From assembly GCF_964340395.1 (NCBI RefSeq), contig NC_135566.1, positions 13,777,501 through 13,832,500 on the forward strand: 55,000 bases of DNA, given 5' to 3'. The stretch's first letter is position 1. Each line of letters begins with the position of its first letter. The position numbers were made by a program, and so were the translations under genes. Shown piece after piece: positions 28,744 to 42,093 of the stretch. The notes under the pieces were generated by a model, which made no database searches, had not been told where the DNA came from, and saw only the letters and a program-made list of their open reading frames with translations. The stretch is from Glandiceps talaboti. Its lineage: Eukaryota > Hemichordata > Enteropneusta > Spengelidae.

Positions 28744-30393
28744 TGTTACTACTACTACATATACTTCGTTGTCATAGAGAGTTGTACTACTGGCGAAATC
28801 AAGCTACCAGCAAACTAAGATAGCCACAAGCTAAAACTAGTGTGCAACCCATTCCACTAAATATTTAATAATGGTCTGACATCCGTCGGTACAGAACGCA
28901 GGTGCAGGCTAGGCTAGTCCAGGTCATCAGGTCATGCCAGGTATCGATAAAAAACTATGAACGGCTGTTGATGTATTACACTCACAGACAATGGTTACGT
29001 TTTTGATAGCAAGTTTTCCTCAAGTGGTCGCACGTTTAACCTCATTCAGTGTTACTATTTTGACTACTGGACGTGTATATCCATACAACCAAAGCACTGC
29101 TATCAGCGGCCAGTTGTCTAATCTGCCACCGTGACATGTAAGAACAATAATAGTGTTAGTTTGTGATCACCTTGGTTTGTCTATAGTTTGGTTTCCGTAG
29201 TAATATATAATGTTTAAATCTGTACAGAGTGTGGGTTCGTTTCTCTTGACCTCTGTAGTCCAACTATCACATGACCTGTATATTCCTTGTTGGGTTGAAC
29301 AGACTTTTAATATGTCATATAGTGTCAGATGGCAACAAACTTTTATGGCTTTTATAGATATTCACAGCTTACATTTCACCAGTTGTTTAGATATCAATCA
29401 TTATTATATTATCACTATTTCCGTTAGGACTCTATGAGATTTGATTTATGTAGAAACTCGAGAGTTTTGGTTGTCGAAACAGATCGATCGCCTAAATGTG
29501 GTCACATGATCCGATAATTTATTATGTATTGGGAATATATATAGTTTGCGCCATGTTTTGTTTCATTGTTGTATGGCCATGGGTTTTCAAGAGACAACTT
29601 TCTCAGATTTGTGACGTACCTGCATTTTTTATAACCTTGGCCGGGCATAACTGCTGTAGTATTTATAACCCGTGATGATGAACACTGTCAATGTAACAAT
29701 GTTTGCGCTAAAATTTGAAGAAAGAAGACTATGTACAAGCCCACGTCATGCGTATACGTGTAAGGATACACATGCAATTAAATTTTAGATCGTGTATTAC
29801 GTGTATTCTGATCATTCAGTGTCATTCCTCTGCTGAATATTTCTCCGCAAATTTGTTATGTGAATTGGATAAGAATTTATGTTTTGTAAGATGTGACAAC
29901 CGAGGGTCAATTCACAATAATTAATGTTGCATTGGTTCGAGTTTCAAATGGACGTCTGCCAAGGAATAACTACATGTGCCTTCAGGCACTAGGCGAAAGG
30001 CTAACTCGTTTGATAGTCCTGCTTAACAAAATACAACTTACACAGATTGTAAGATAAAAACCAATCAGCAAATTGACAAAGTTATATCAATCTGCTCAAT
30101 TTGCTATTATCAACTACGTCTACGTACATGTATATATGCTCCCAGGGTGAACGTTTTTTATGTCGTCTGCGAAGACATTCTGTAAGGCGACAGTTTCAGT
30201 GTTGCGTAAATAGATTATCGACAAGGTCACACATATTCCAGGATTATGAGTCGGGTTTAATCAAACGAAATAAAACGGATTACTGGATGATTGCATTCTT
30301 CTTCGATTTCGTCTCGGTATGTTGGTTATTTTGATGACCGATTCTGATGTGGTGCACAGGACGAAATTATGACAACGTTCGTGTGTAAAGTTT
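28744..30393. other. Intergenic, no gene recognised
   Basis: Featureless for genes. Repeated short GGTCATCAGGTCATGCCAGG-like sequence occurs near 28921-28942. Confidence 0.45.
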
Positions 30394-30440
30394 AAAAACA
30401 AAACAAAACAAAACAAAACAAAACAAAACAAAACAAAACA
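30394..30440. repeat. (AAAAC)n pentanucleotide array
   Basis: About nine AAAAC units. Confidence 0.95.
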
Positions 30441-30558
30441 TAAGGAAACAAGTCCCAACAGTACTCCTTAAAAGATAAGTATGACGAATTGATAGCAAAG
30501 TACAGTGAAGCTGGGTCAAGATGCTTGGCGGTATAATTTATTGACAATAATTTAAAAC

Positions 30559-30613
30559 ACATACATACATACATACATACATACATACATACATACATAC
30601 ATACATACATACA
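30559..30613. repeat. (CATA)n array
   Basis: About 13 CATA units. Confidence 0.95.
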
Positions 30614-31529
30614 CACTGATATCCATAATTCGTATTTTTGTACCAAACTTTTTCATTGCATTAAATCTTTCCTTATAGAGTGACATTACCATAATTGAAT
30701 TTGGCATTCGACCTAATGTGTGACGTGCGATGGAGTCTTTTCCAATTCAACTTTACAAGGTGGACGAGCAGAGAATGAAATACCACATGTTTGGCAGTAA
30801 AATTAATCTCAGTCCATAACTTTCTAGTACCCAAGGACTCTGACTTTTTAACGGTAGTACAATGTCCACCGTTACAAATACAGCATTTCCAGTGTTGAGC
30901 TGTCAGTACAGTGTACGTGGTCTTTCAAAAGTCAAACGATATAAAACGTAGTGTCAGTAATTACAGTGAACGTTCCATATACTAGTCGAGATGGATAGCG
31001 TTGGTTGATTGTGCCATTCAGGAGTACGTGACGTGACGTGTACATGTTTGAATAAAACGTAATAGCGGCAAACTCAACTTTTCTATCAACCCACGCTCGA
31101 CGTTTTCCATTGATCATGAGCGCTGTTGCCGTACGATTCTGATCGTTAAAGCGGACCAGTTGTTTAAAAGATTTACCCACGTATTTTCAAAATTATTCAT
31201 TTCCAGTAATCATTATGCTACCTACGTCTTTACATGTCGTTCGAAAAAAATGTTCGATATTTTATCATCAATGGCTCTAACCGTGCGGTTGTCGTCCGTA
31301 CATTTTAAAAGATGACGACGATTTGGCTTGCCTATACTGCGAGCTATATCATGTAAAATCTTATCTATCCCTTACGGCATGTGACGTATATATTATGGTA
31401 GTTTGACCTTTGGAGAAAGTATCTGGGGCAAAATTATCGCACCTTCTGCTTCAGTGGACATAATGCTATGTATGGAATGTAAATGACAATTTGCATACCA
31501 ACTGGACGACTTTATTGTCCGACTTCATA

Positions 31530-31562
<33 letters not shown>

Positions 31563-32306
31563 CCACATTCAACATTTTCCTTTATCATTTCCAATATATC
31601 GACACTGAATTCACATGATTAGGCCAAAAAATAATTGTTTGGTTTTGGTAACCCGACCCAACCTAGTTTTTCATTGCCGACTCTAAACTTGTTTTGGGTT
31701 TATTCGGAAAAAATATTAAATATCGATTTTTTTTTTTTTGCAAAATCCGTGACAGAAATAGTAAGAGTTGATGACATTGTCGTCTTGTGATCAAAACAAC
31801 ATGATGGCTGAATACAGTGTAGCACACTGATAATGTCTTCTGCATATCATACGGAAAGTGTGAGCACATCGAGGAGAAATTTCTGTTGAGGTCTACGTAC
31901 GCGTACGTATACATTGTAACAATCTGAATCAGACAGAAAAAAAATCTCGACTACCCCACCCAGTTTTGAAATGGAGCATTATCGGAACCACACACTTTTT
32001 TTTCTTTGGCCTAATACAGCTGACACACTTAAGCTCTCATCAATCCAGACTTTGTCAATAATTTCATGTAAATGTGTGTACTTTAATTTACGTACACCCT
32101 CATCAACAATAAACAGTTTCTAACTTCTGTATTACTCTTTGATGACCTCCACAATCCAGACAATGTATACAATATCAATATTTTGAAGTTTTCTCCATGT
32201 ACAATGTAATTTCAAGTATGCGTCACGGCTATGTAGTAATTTTTTTTCACCAACCAGGACCAAACATGCGTTGTACTCCGTATATTATATCTGACTTCCC
32301 CAGGTC
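30614..32306. other. Intergenic; short (TA)n only
   Basis: A short (TA)n lies at 31535-31562. No gene recognised. The minus-strand open frame over 31663-31914 has no domain. Confidence 0.45.
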
Positions 32307-32650
32307 TTAAAGGGGCACAAGCTGAGTTTATACGTATTTGGGCGTAGCTTTTTGCTGCATATTTAAACGGTACTGGCAGTGTTGTACTTACTGAAGCATT
32401 CTTAACCATCACTTGCATTTGACTGAACACAAACCTGATATCAAGATATAACCCAGAAATTGTCCAATGACGTAATTTATCATACGTATCAAAAGTGTTC
32501 ATGAAATCCCTACTATGCAATAAACTGTTCTGGCCATGCCAGAAAACAATTGTCATGTCATAGAAAACACGCATCGACATTAACATTATGGCATGTGGTT
32601 TTATTTAAGTATATGTTAAAAAGCTGATAAGCTCAGCCTGTGCCAATTAA
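32307..32650 (+). mobile_element. TTAA-flanked MITE (family D), copy 2
   Basis: TTAA precedes AGGGGCACAAGCTGAG, and GCTCAGCCTGTGCCAA is followed by TTAA. This gives inverted termini of about 16 bp and a TTAA target site, as expected for piggyBac- or Kolobok-type cut-and-paste elements. Length is 344 bp. A minus-strand frame through the interior (ending beyond the element) is partly shared with copy 3, but copy 1 has stops in it. Confidence 0.8.
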
Positions 32651-33537
32651 TGATAGCTACCTACTTCCAGTCTATAGGGCAATATGGTCAAAGTACACCC
32701 AGGGTTACTGAACGACCGTAGTTTGTGCGCTCGTGGATTGTTTGTCTTTCAGAGTTCAACCTGATTTTTATGGACTTTTGTATGCATAATTAATGCTAAC
32801 GTCACTATATATATGTTGAATATATATGTTGCCATGTCACCTAGATTGTAAACTGTGCCTTTTAAAATTGTAATGTAAGACTTCAGTCTCCAAAAAACCA
32901 CGAAATTTAGACATATGTAATTGTTTTTTCCTTTCTTTTCTTTTCTTTTTTGGACCGATGCGGCGAACTGAATAATCTTGCATTGTTCATTTTATTGTAA
33001 CAATTTTCATGAGTGGTGAGAACGATTTGTTTCGCCTGGGGTTTTTAAATTAAAAGTTAAAGTAATCTATCACTCACTGGTACGGCCGCTTTGTGATTCA
33101 TGTGGAAAAATCTATTGTGGCACCAAGGCGGTCAGTTGTTCTTTTGTCTTCTATACACTCTGCTGTGGTGCTAGGCCTTCGGGTGATATGCAATACTGCA
33201 TCCGTTGTGACTTGGATTATTCCACGGTTCCATTATTTTCATTATCGGATCAGAGTAGTAAGTCGGCTAAGTCGTACCACGATGTTTGAACACGATCAAA
33301 CATCTACCCTTTCTCTACTAAGTTTCGAATGTAATTTGAATCAAGGATTATAACTTTGTATAATGAGCCCAGTTATGATGTAAGATACAGGAATATGAGT
33401 TTGTTATATACTGTATATGAACTACAACCAGTCTAATTACTAAAAAAACGCACCCAATAGGTGATGAAACCAGGTGTGAAAGGAAAGAGTTGAGTTTTAC
33501 GATTTAAAAAACGATTGACTATATAGATTCAGACAAC
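32651..33537. other. Intergenic, no gene recognised
   Basis: A TTTC-rich short tract lies near 32929-32950. An 86-codon open frame at 33093-33353 (+) has no recognisable features. Confidence 0.45.
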
Positions 33538-33539
33538 TC

Positions 33540-33607
<68 letters not shown>

Positions 33608-33812
33608 AGAGAGAGAGGGGAGGGAGACGGACATACATACATACATACATACATACATACATACATACATACATACATACATACATACATACATACATAC
33701 ATACATACATACATACATACATACATACATACAGACAAACAGACAGACAGACACAGACAGACAAAGAGACAGAGAGAGATAGAGACACACAGACAGACAG
33801 AGGGACATACAT

Positions 33813-33911
<99 letters not shown>

Positions 33912-33912
33912 G
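33538..33912. repeat. Compound (GA)n / (ATAC)n / (ACAG)n array
   Basis: GA dinucleotides (about 33541-33628, with a G-rich interruption) pass into ATAC units (about 33631-33733). ACAG units with minor variants then run to 33912. The long minus-strand Cys/Leu/Ser/Val-only frames are artefacts. Confidence 0.97.
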
Positions 33913-35036
33913 TATGAAGCAACATATGCAACAAATTAATCCAAGCTGGTACACACAACATCGTGAGGAAGCATAAACATAATGATTATGACTCCACTAT
34001 TCTATGTAAACCCATTGACCTATTTACACAGTGTATGCAATATGACGTCATCGGCAGATAATTATCTGAATCCCATGTGTGAACTAATGGGAAATATACA
34101 ATTATTTCAAATTCTGTTCTCGAACTTTTTTGGTATGATAGATAGATCGCCGATTCAATCATACGACATGTGACGTGTCCTGCATAATGTCGAGAGCGGT
34201 AGTCAGTTACATTGTGCACACCGTGATAGACATTACATTACATTATCTTAACAGTACTGCATGCAGTGTAATATCCGACATTCGAATCTTCGCGAAACTT
34301 AGGCCCATAAATCAATCCCAATTCATTCATTTATTCCGTCATTTAACAATGAATGGTAAAGAACTGCTGTCACACCTAGACTACGGTGTAGGAAATACTT
34401 GTCTGACAATGTGATTATCAGTATCAACAGCCCCCCCCCCCCCCACACACACACACACACACAAAGGCAACCGGGTATATTGTTCCCTTGTTCAAGAACA
34501 CCGCCCTAACAGCAAGTTGAAAACATCATGAAGTTGTTTCGATAAGCAAATGTGTTAGCCTTTGTCTTGCAGCGACAAAGCTTCCAGTTTTAATATGAAC
34601 AGTATTGGCTGGAATGGCATATGCAGGCCTGTGGGGGTATACTGCTTTGTGTGGAAAGATTGTCTCTTGATTGCATCCCATTCTATTTGACTGGAATAAA
34701 TAAATACCATTAGGCGTGTAGAGGCAAGTGAATCAATTACGAGTTTGTGTCTTTCTATTCAGGCACACAAACATACCATTCCTTTATCGACCATTCTACT
34801 CGTCAGCAGTCGTCATTCACTCTAATCCGTCTTTCACCAATTATCTATTGTCACACCACCACCAGAAAAGTTGGTTGAAAATGGCAGCCTTTATAACTTG
34901 GCAAGGAATGACAACACGTGATGAACACACTAATATCCCTTTCAATTATCACAACCACAAGACAGCTAACTTGATAATCTATTGTGTGAAGTCATTTATC
35001 AGCAACCACGATCAAACAACCGTGAGTCTGTTCGTA
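33913..35036. other. Intergenic; poly-C/(CA)n
   Basis: A poly-C run followed by (CA)n lies at 34430-34463. An ATG frame from 34728 (+) runs through featureless sequence into the CTGT repeat at 35037, so I do not call it a gene. Confidence 0.45.
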
Positions 35037-35080
35037 CGTCTGTCTGTCTGTCTGTCTGTCTGTCTGCCTGTCTGCCTGTC
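35037..35080. repeat. (CTGT)n array, short
   Basis: About ten CTGT/CTGC units. Confidence 0.9.
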
Positions 35081-35210
35081 TAAATGTCCATTAGTCTGTC
35101 TATATATGGAAGTAATACCCATGTAATACTTCCATGGTCTGTCTACCCATACATCTATCTCTCCCTATCTATTTGCACACAAGACTCTGAAATCAATCCA
35201 CAAAAAAATG

Positions 35211-35324
<114 letters not shown>

Positions 35325-35406
35325 CTCGGTGAGTATCAATCTGCTATAAGACAGTACCGCAGTGGCAGAGCGTAATAGTTTTGGTAGTACTGGAACTCTT
35401 TCTTGG

Positions 35407-35447
35407 GTGTAACTCGGAGTTTCACGCATATTGCGATCATCAGACAC
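35407..35447 (-). ncRNA. Hammerhead ribozyme (type I topology), copy 1
   Basis: The minus strand reads GUGU (stem I 5'), CUGAUGA (core box 1), U-CGCA-AUA-UGCG-U (stem II, 4 bp, 3-nt loop), GAA (core box 2), ACU-CCG-AGU (stem III, 3 bp), U (position 17, cleavage after it), and ACAC (stem I 3'). All invariant core positions C3 U4 G5 A6 N7 G8 A9 and G12 A13 A14 are present, with A15.1-U16.1 paired and H17 = U. Position 10.1/11.1 is U-U instead of the usual G-C, and stem III is minimal, so monomer activity may be weak. Very short stem III is known in metazoan hammerheads thought to act as dimers. Confidence 0.7.
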
Positions 35448-35452
35448 TCTGA

Positions 35453-35491
35453 TGTCTGATGATAGCAATATGCGTGAAACTCCGAGTTACA
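35453..35491 (+). ncRNA. Hammerhead ribozyme, copy 2 (inverted, degraded)
   Basis: On the plus strand CTGATGA is at 35456-35462 and GAAAC at 35476-35480, with CCGAGT completing the same minimal stem III. Stem II has lost one pair (A at 35464 opposite G at 35474). Stem I has only 3 bp (TGT/ACA). It is the opposite arm of the palindrome. In a read-through transcript it would pair with copy 1 instead of folding alone. Confidence 0.55.
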
Positions 35492-35518
35492 CCCAAGAAA
35501 GAGTTCCAGTACTACCAA

Positions 35519-35522
<4 letters not shown>

Positions 35523-35602
<80 letters not shown>
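35523..35602. repeat. (TA)n microsatellite, right flank of ribozyme element
   Basis: About 40 TA units. Confidence 0.98.
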
Positions 35603-35605
<3 letters not shown>

Positions 35606-35611
35606 TTACAA

Positions 35612-35808
<197 letters not shown>

Positions 35809-37127
35809 CTGCATATAAATGCTAATACGGTGATGTTAGAATACTATGATTTCTAACATATGTTCAAATGTAGCTCACTGTATCTTTACATCATACAAAG
35901 CCTTAAAACTTAATATCTACCAGCTGCTATAAAGATCAGTCAATGCATGAATTGACAACCTGTATGATGTTTTATATATACCGTCTTTTATCGTCCTCAT
36001 TTCACGATGGAATATTATTTGAAGATAATTATTACTAAACGAGTTTACTAATCACTGCATTATGCTTATTGCTAACAAATATGAAATATTAGCATAGAGT
36101 CAGTATGGCAGATACATAGTTCGTTTTCCAATCTCGTGTCATTCTGTCCAGTGCACGTGTATGTGTATCAGTTTCAACTTGCCGTGTGAAAGAAGTGTCA
36201 AAGGTGTTTAATCAACTGGAATGTATATGCGGTATGGTGACAGTTGTCGTCAACTACCTCATTCAATCTTGAATTTTAACCTATACGGCCTATAGTTCCG
36301 TCTGCCTTACCCTCCAAGGAACCATTATAACATTTTGAAAGGATAAAATAATTCTATCTATCAAACTAAATTCAAACCAATGCGAGCAGTTGACCTCCAC
36401 CACAGTATCGGCATGTAAATTCCCGCCAAATATTTAGATTGAAAATTATTGTCTGTTTTGTGACTTTGTAAATTGTAGGGCATATCAACTGCTTATACTC
36501 TGGTTACACCAATGACCATTAAATCAGGTGGCTGTCAAAATTTTAGTCTATAAATATCCAATTAAGAACAATTTTCATTAAAATTGAGACTCATCGTTGT
36601 TTTTTTCTGATGACATACTTCTTGTACTCACACTGATCAAGGGTTAAAGGTCATATATCCATTCAAAATAGAACAGTTAGAGAGAGGTCAATACTGATAT
36701 TATACTGTACACTGTACATAAAAATAATGCAAATTATTGAGTTTTATATTTGGATACATATGTTTTCTGAACTGATGTATCACCAAATATAGATGAAGTT
36801 ATTCTTTTTTTTTTTTAAAAAGAATTAACTACAAATTTACACTCATGGCAAGGATAGTGACGTTACCCGCCAGTTTGGAACTTTGCGTCACAAATCATTG
36901 TAGTTGAAATCACCGACATTGCGTATACCGCAGAATAAGCATAAGGGTGGCGGGAAATTGGACATATCCTGATAATTATAAAATTGTCCAAAAAAACACA
37001 CAATTGAACTGTCAACACGTAAGACATGACAATTTTATCGATATTGTCTGCAACGACAGTTGACGTCGTGGTCTGCGTTTTGATTAAATTTGGATTACAG
37101 ATGAATCTTCTTTCCTAAATTTTATTT
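35809..37127. other. Intergenic, no gene recognised
   Basis: AT-rich. No frame with a domain, no RNA gene and no element termini recognised. Confidence 0.5.
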
Positions 37128-37178
37128 CATACATACATACATACATACATATATTTATACATACATACATACACACAC

Positions 37179-37271
<93 letters not shown>
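37128..37271. repeat. (CATA)n followed by (TA)n
   Basis: Interrupted CATA units run to about 37175, then a TA array spans 37183-37271. Confidence 0.97.
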
Positions 37272-37273
<2 letters not shown>

Positions 37274-37655
37274 TATCCCTCGAATCAAAAGACATATATA
37301 GTTAAAAAGACATGGTCAATAACCATCACCTGACCTAGATATGATCGAGTGTAACTATTGTATTATTTCCATTTCAGATAATTAGTATAGTTACTACGGT
37401 ATAAGGTGACACGTTTAATTGCCATTCAATTTAACTCATTAGTTATTTGTTGGTAATTCAAACATTTTAAATGTCATGTAAGTAATATCCAAACGAAAGC
37501 ACAGCTATAACAACTGAATATCATGGTCTATAAATATTCAAAACTAGTTAAAAATAATGTAAGTATGATATATATTCAGGACAGTTGCACACATATGTAC
37601 AACTGTTCAAAATGAACACAAGTCTCGTAGTTGATAGAACTACCCTTTGTAAACA

Positions 37656-37787
37656 AAACAAACAAACAAACAAACAAAAACAAACAAACAAACAAACAAA
37701 CACATAAATAAATAAATAAATAAATAAATAAACTAACAAACAAACAAACAAACAAACACAAATGAATAAATAAATAATTAATTAATT
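37656..37787. repeat. (AAAC)n / (AAAT)n array
   Basis: AAAC units, a block of AAAT units near 37703-37732, AAAC again, then an AAAT/TTAA tail. This again shows single-base unit switching in one register. Confidence 0.95.
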
Positions 37788-38636
37788 AATCTCTATATGA
37801 AAACTATTTTTTAGCGTTTGATATTTTACCATAATTACAGGTTCTTAAATATCCAAAATAATTAAACACTTTAAACAAGAGAGATTGACTCATGGTATAA
37901 TTGTAACACGGAACCAATATTTATTCAAAAGCAAGGTATTGAAAAAGGTCAAAGGTCATCTATGATGTCACCAGTTATGACTGCATCATACATCCCAAGT
38001 TTAAAATTACAAAACATATTTTAATTTGTATAACAGTAACAGTCAGATAGTTGGTCCTTAATGATCACACTCCTGTATTAAAGATGAACACTTTTTTTTA
38101 TTACGTAGGCAAGCTACACGTCTGATAATACTGTAAAAATTCAAGAGCAACAAAAGAATGTGATACTGCTTTAGTAAATTGTGTGTGTTTAAATTATTGT
38201 ATTGTCTAACATCCATGGCTTTTGCTGACCCAATTATTGTGGTATGTAACATTCATGTAAATGACACCTATCCTGAGCTTGGATATAAAATGGTACAGAG
38301 GAATTTCCAGGTAACGTCAGACACTCTGAATAATGAGTGGATCTTGTAATATCTCTACATGTAATTTGTTTGTTTAAAAAGTATATAATATTTATGCACC
38401 TTTTACGTGAGAAGGTCAGTTTGTCCCAAGAGGCATAATAAGCGCTTAAATTTTACACTTTCTGAGTAAGAAAATGGTCAAAATCATCTTTAAAAAAACA
38501 TGATGGGTCAAACCATCGTGGTCCTTGCTAGACTTTGAATTTCTCTACATTAGTTCACCGCCTACACATGTGACGATATCGATATCACTGTAGCAGAAAT
38601 GCTGATGACATTAACTATTCTGTCCCTTGGTTTATT
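37788..38636. other. Intergenic, no gene recognised
   Basis: AT-rich with no recognised gene or element. Confidence 0.5.
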
Positions 38637-38666
38637 CATAGACCCTCCGTTGGTGGAGGGTCTATG
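38637..38666. repeat. Perfect 12-bp hairpin
   Basis: CATAGACCCTCC pairs perfectly with GGAGGGTCTATG around a 6-nt GTTGGT loop. GGTTTATT-like sequence lies on both sides (38629 and 38666). It is too short for a typical animal pre-miRNA. It could be a recombination or element-end hairpin. Confidence 0.7.
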
Positions 38667-38841
38667 GTTTATTCCAATGCGATCAGTGTTCTGGCCTACG
38701 GGGAGAGTGGCATCGTGAAACCTTACTGGAGGTCAGAGGTCACCATCAGCATCGCAGTGTCATCCACTTGTGTTTTTACACTGTGACCTACTTTTTAGAA
38801 ATTCAAATTTAGTTACAATTTAACTTAAAGTCCATTTTATC

Positions 38842-40025
<1,184 letters not shown>

Positions 40026-40031
40026 TTTATT
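40026..40031 (-). terminator. Candidate polyadenylation signal
   Basis: AATAAA on the minus strand, about 335 nt downstream of the ABHD15-like stop codon. It would give a 3' UTR of ordinary length. Confidence 0.4.
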
Positions 40032-40364
40032 CAATGTTTACAATGACTTGGTTGCGTCAAATCCATCGCCATTCTTTGTCAGGGCGACAGGATCGATAAC
40101 GTGTCCTTGAAATGAACTCAATATCAGTGACGTCATTGGACTTTGTATATTGTTAGCTGGTACAATCTGGCTGTCATTCAATAAATCCTGAACGAAAACG
40201 ATAGACCGGAACACAAAGTTTACGTTTTAAGACCCCTTCACTTTAAACATTTCTGAAGCTAAAAGTTACGGCCCGTCAGAAACGGAAGTCGTCATTTAAA
40301 TATTTACAAGAATTTGAAATTACTGCTGATGGCCCGGATTTCATACGAACTGGTACGTGAACTG

Positions 40365-41639
40365 TCATACAGACCTACTTCTGTATGTGTGATCCGGTGA
40401 TCCCTGTGCTGATGACGACGCTGACGGTGTGAAATCCATAACAGCTTCGATGTAATCCAAAGAAAGTCTGTTCGACCACGACTCCGGCTGCCAACCTTCG
40501 AAAAATCCACAGTGGCCGCCAGATTCGGTCGTGACAAGTAAAAAGTTAGGTAAAACTGTAAACAGATCAAATGGAATGATCCCTGATGGACAGACTGGGT
40601 CATCTAGACTATTTATACACAGAACAGGAATTGCTATTTCGTCTACCTCTCTCATGGGGTCGTTTTTCTCCCAATAATCATCGAGGTCTTTGAATCCGTA
40701 GAGTTTACTGTAAACTGTTTCCTCAAACTCGGGAATACTTCGACTTTGAAGTGCTTTATCCACGTCGATAACACTTGACAATGCTCCAGAATGTTTGGCA
40801 AGTAAGAGTTTTAGTCCCTGTAGCAAAAACCATGTGTATGGCTTTCTAATACCAGTGTCAAAGAGCTCTTTAGCTGAGTAACCTGGTGATATGCATACTG
40901 CAGTTGATAGGTACGTGGAGGACCCGTATTCTCCCAGATACGAAACCAGTAGTCCCGAACCTGCACTCACACCTATTGCTGTTATTTTGGCATGTTTATA
41001 CAAGTCTCGAACATACTTCACAACTTGTCTCAAATCTGATGTGTCTCCAAAACTTTGCAGTTTAGGTGTTGTAAGGGGTGAATTGCCGTGTCCTCTTTTA
41101 TTATACACAACGGCACGTAGTCCTCGCCGAGATACTTCTTTACAAATGTCGGCCACGCTTTCAGGTCCACCTGTTAGGCCAGGCAATACAATGACGATCG
41201 TAGTTCTGTCGTGTATTCTCCGGGCTGAGTTTGCTATGACCCAATCCAAAGCAATAACGCCATCATCTTTTAGTTGGAAATATTTCCTCCTGAACAATAC
41301 TTCGGGTTGAGGCAGCAAAAATCCTAGTAACGTTTGTAGGTGCCCATTTCTGGCCCAAATCGTTGGTACGTACGGACACGTGAGACGGGAACAACTTTTC
41401 AACAAGTACGCGGCAAGAGTTGATTGTTTGTAATAAAGTCTTGGAAGTATCGGCATCTTCTGTTTCCAAGCTGTCTGCAGTAACATATATAACGATATAA
41501 TCAATGTAGTCAAAACCGCGTACAGGTAAAAAACAAACGACGGGAGGGAGAAAGACGCTCGGCGTTCACAAACCGTCATGTTGAAATTATCGTCACGTAC
41601 TCGAACGTTCCCACTGTACTTACTTCCCCTCGTGGGCAT
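40365..41639 (-). CDS. ABHD15: ABHD15-like alpha/beta hydrolase (AB hydrolase 4 family)
   Basis: A 424-codon uninterrupted frame runs from ATG at 41639 to TGA at 40365-40367. An in-frame TAG sits 22 codons upstream. A second ATG at residue 21 may be the true start. Residues ~31-58 form one hydrophobic N-terminal anchor, then WARNGHLQTL and the fold follow. PGLTGG (153-158) fits the oxyanion loop, GVSAG (223-227, Ser225) the nucleophile elbow, LDDPV (Asp346/347) the acid and GGHCGF (His376) the base. RGHGNSPL, LGEYGSS and the WS-rich tail resemble ABHD15 more than ABHD1/3. In mammals ABHD15 is an adipocyte membrane protein linked to PDE3B and lipolysis control; the substrate is unsettled. The C-terminus is Ser/Arg-rich. 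The CDS has no intron. Family is certain, subfamily likely. Confidence 0.88.
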   Translation of the reverse strand: MPTRGSKYSGNVRVRDDNFNMTVCERRASFSLPSFVFYLYAVLTTLIISLYMLLQTAWKQKMPILPRLYYKQSTLAAYLLKSCSRLTCPYVPTIWARNGHLQTLLGFLLPQPEVLFRRKYFQLKDDGVIALDWVIANSARRIHDRTTIVIVLPGLTGGPESVADICKEVSRRGLRAVVYNKRGHGNSPLTTPKLQSFGDTSDLRQVVKYVRDLYKHAKITAIGVSAGSGLLVSYLGEYGSSTYLSTAVCISPGYSAKELFDTGIRKPYTWFLLQGLKLLLAKHSGALSSVIDVDKALQSRSIPEFEETVYSKLYGFKDLDDYWEKNDPMREVDEIAIPVLCINSLDDPVCPSGIIPFDLFTVLPNFLLVTTESGGHCGFFEGWQPESWSNRLSLDYIEAVMDFTPSASSSAQGSPDHTYRSRSV

Positions 41640-41875
41640 TTGTGAGTGACAGCGTTGAACGATGACACGTCCTCGGCAGACAGTGCGACTTTGACGGTAG
41701 CCTTTCTACCTAGGCAGAACACATACAATGCATCGGTAACATCATTGGTGTTCTGATATTCCACTGGAGTGTAACAGCAGATGGCACGATAGACCCCTCT
41801 ATCAACTCTGAAACACCGGTCAGTTACCTTTTGTAAACTGTACACACACAGAGCGAGCTTCGGCTGACAGTTCAA
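41612..41875 (-). other. Candidate upstream exon / splice donor region of the ABHD15-like locus
   Basis: Within the first codons of the ABHD15-like frame lies GAAGTAAGTACAG on the minus strand, a near-consensus 5' splice donor. A different minus-strand frame (41875 to the donor) stays open for about 83 codons and reads as plausible protein, but it has no ATG. It may be an internal exon of another gene or isoform, or the donor may define a 5' UTR exon spliced to a downstream ATG such as residue 21. Chance is not excluded. Confidence 0.25.
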
Positions 41876-42093
41876 TGTGCTGCAAACTGAACTGGAGAAT
41901 TAACATCCACATTCACGATAGCCTTTGCCAGCAAGTTCGAATAACAAAATACGCACTGTTTATACTACTCCTTCCAATGGCCTATCTAATGAACCAGTTC
42001 AAAAGCAAAGAGCGGTGTAGTTCTGGTATTTTAACCTATGTTCCAGATTCACAATCAGTAGATATATTTTCGGAAATTTCACACAAGTATTGA
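41875..42093 (+). CDS. Unrecognised 72-codon ATG frame, divergent to ABHD15-like gene
   Basis: ATG at 41875 opens a frame of 72 codons. A hydrophobic stretch near residues 26-41 (YALFILLLPMAYLM) precedes a Lys/Ser-rich region, like a signal-anchor. It lies head-to-head with the ABHD15-like gene, so it could be the first exon of a divergent gene. No homology is recognised and chance is likely. Confidence 0.15.
   Translation: MCCKLNWRINIHIHDSLCQQVRITKYALFILLLPMAYLMNQFKSKERCSSGILTYVPDSQSVDIFSEISHKY

Noticed and set aside
33497-33961. 154-codon minus-strand frame
   Set aside because: Low-complexity translation of GA, ATAC and ACAG arrays.
40891-41310. 139-codon plus-strand frame
   Set aside because: Antisense shadow of the ABHD15-like coding sequence.
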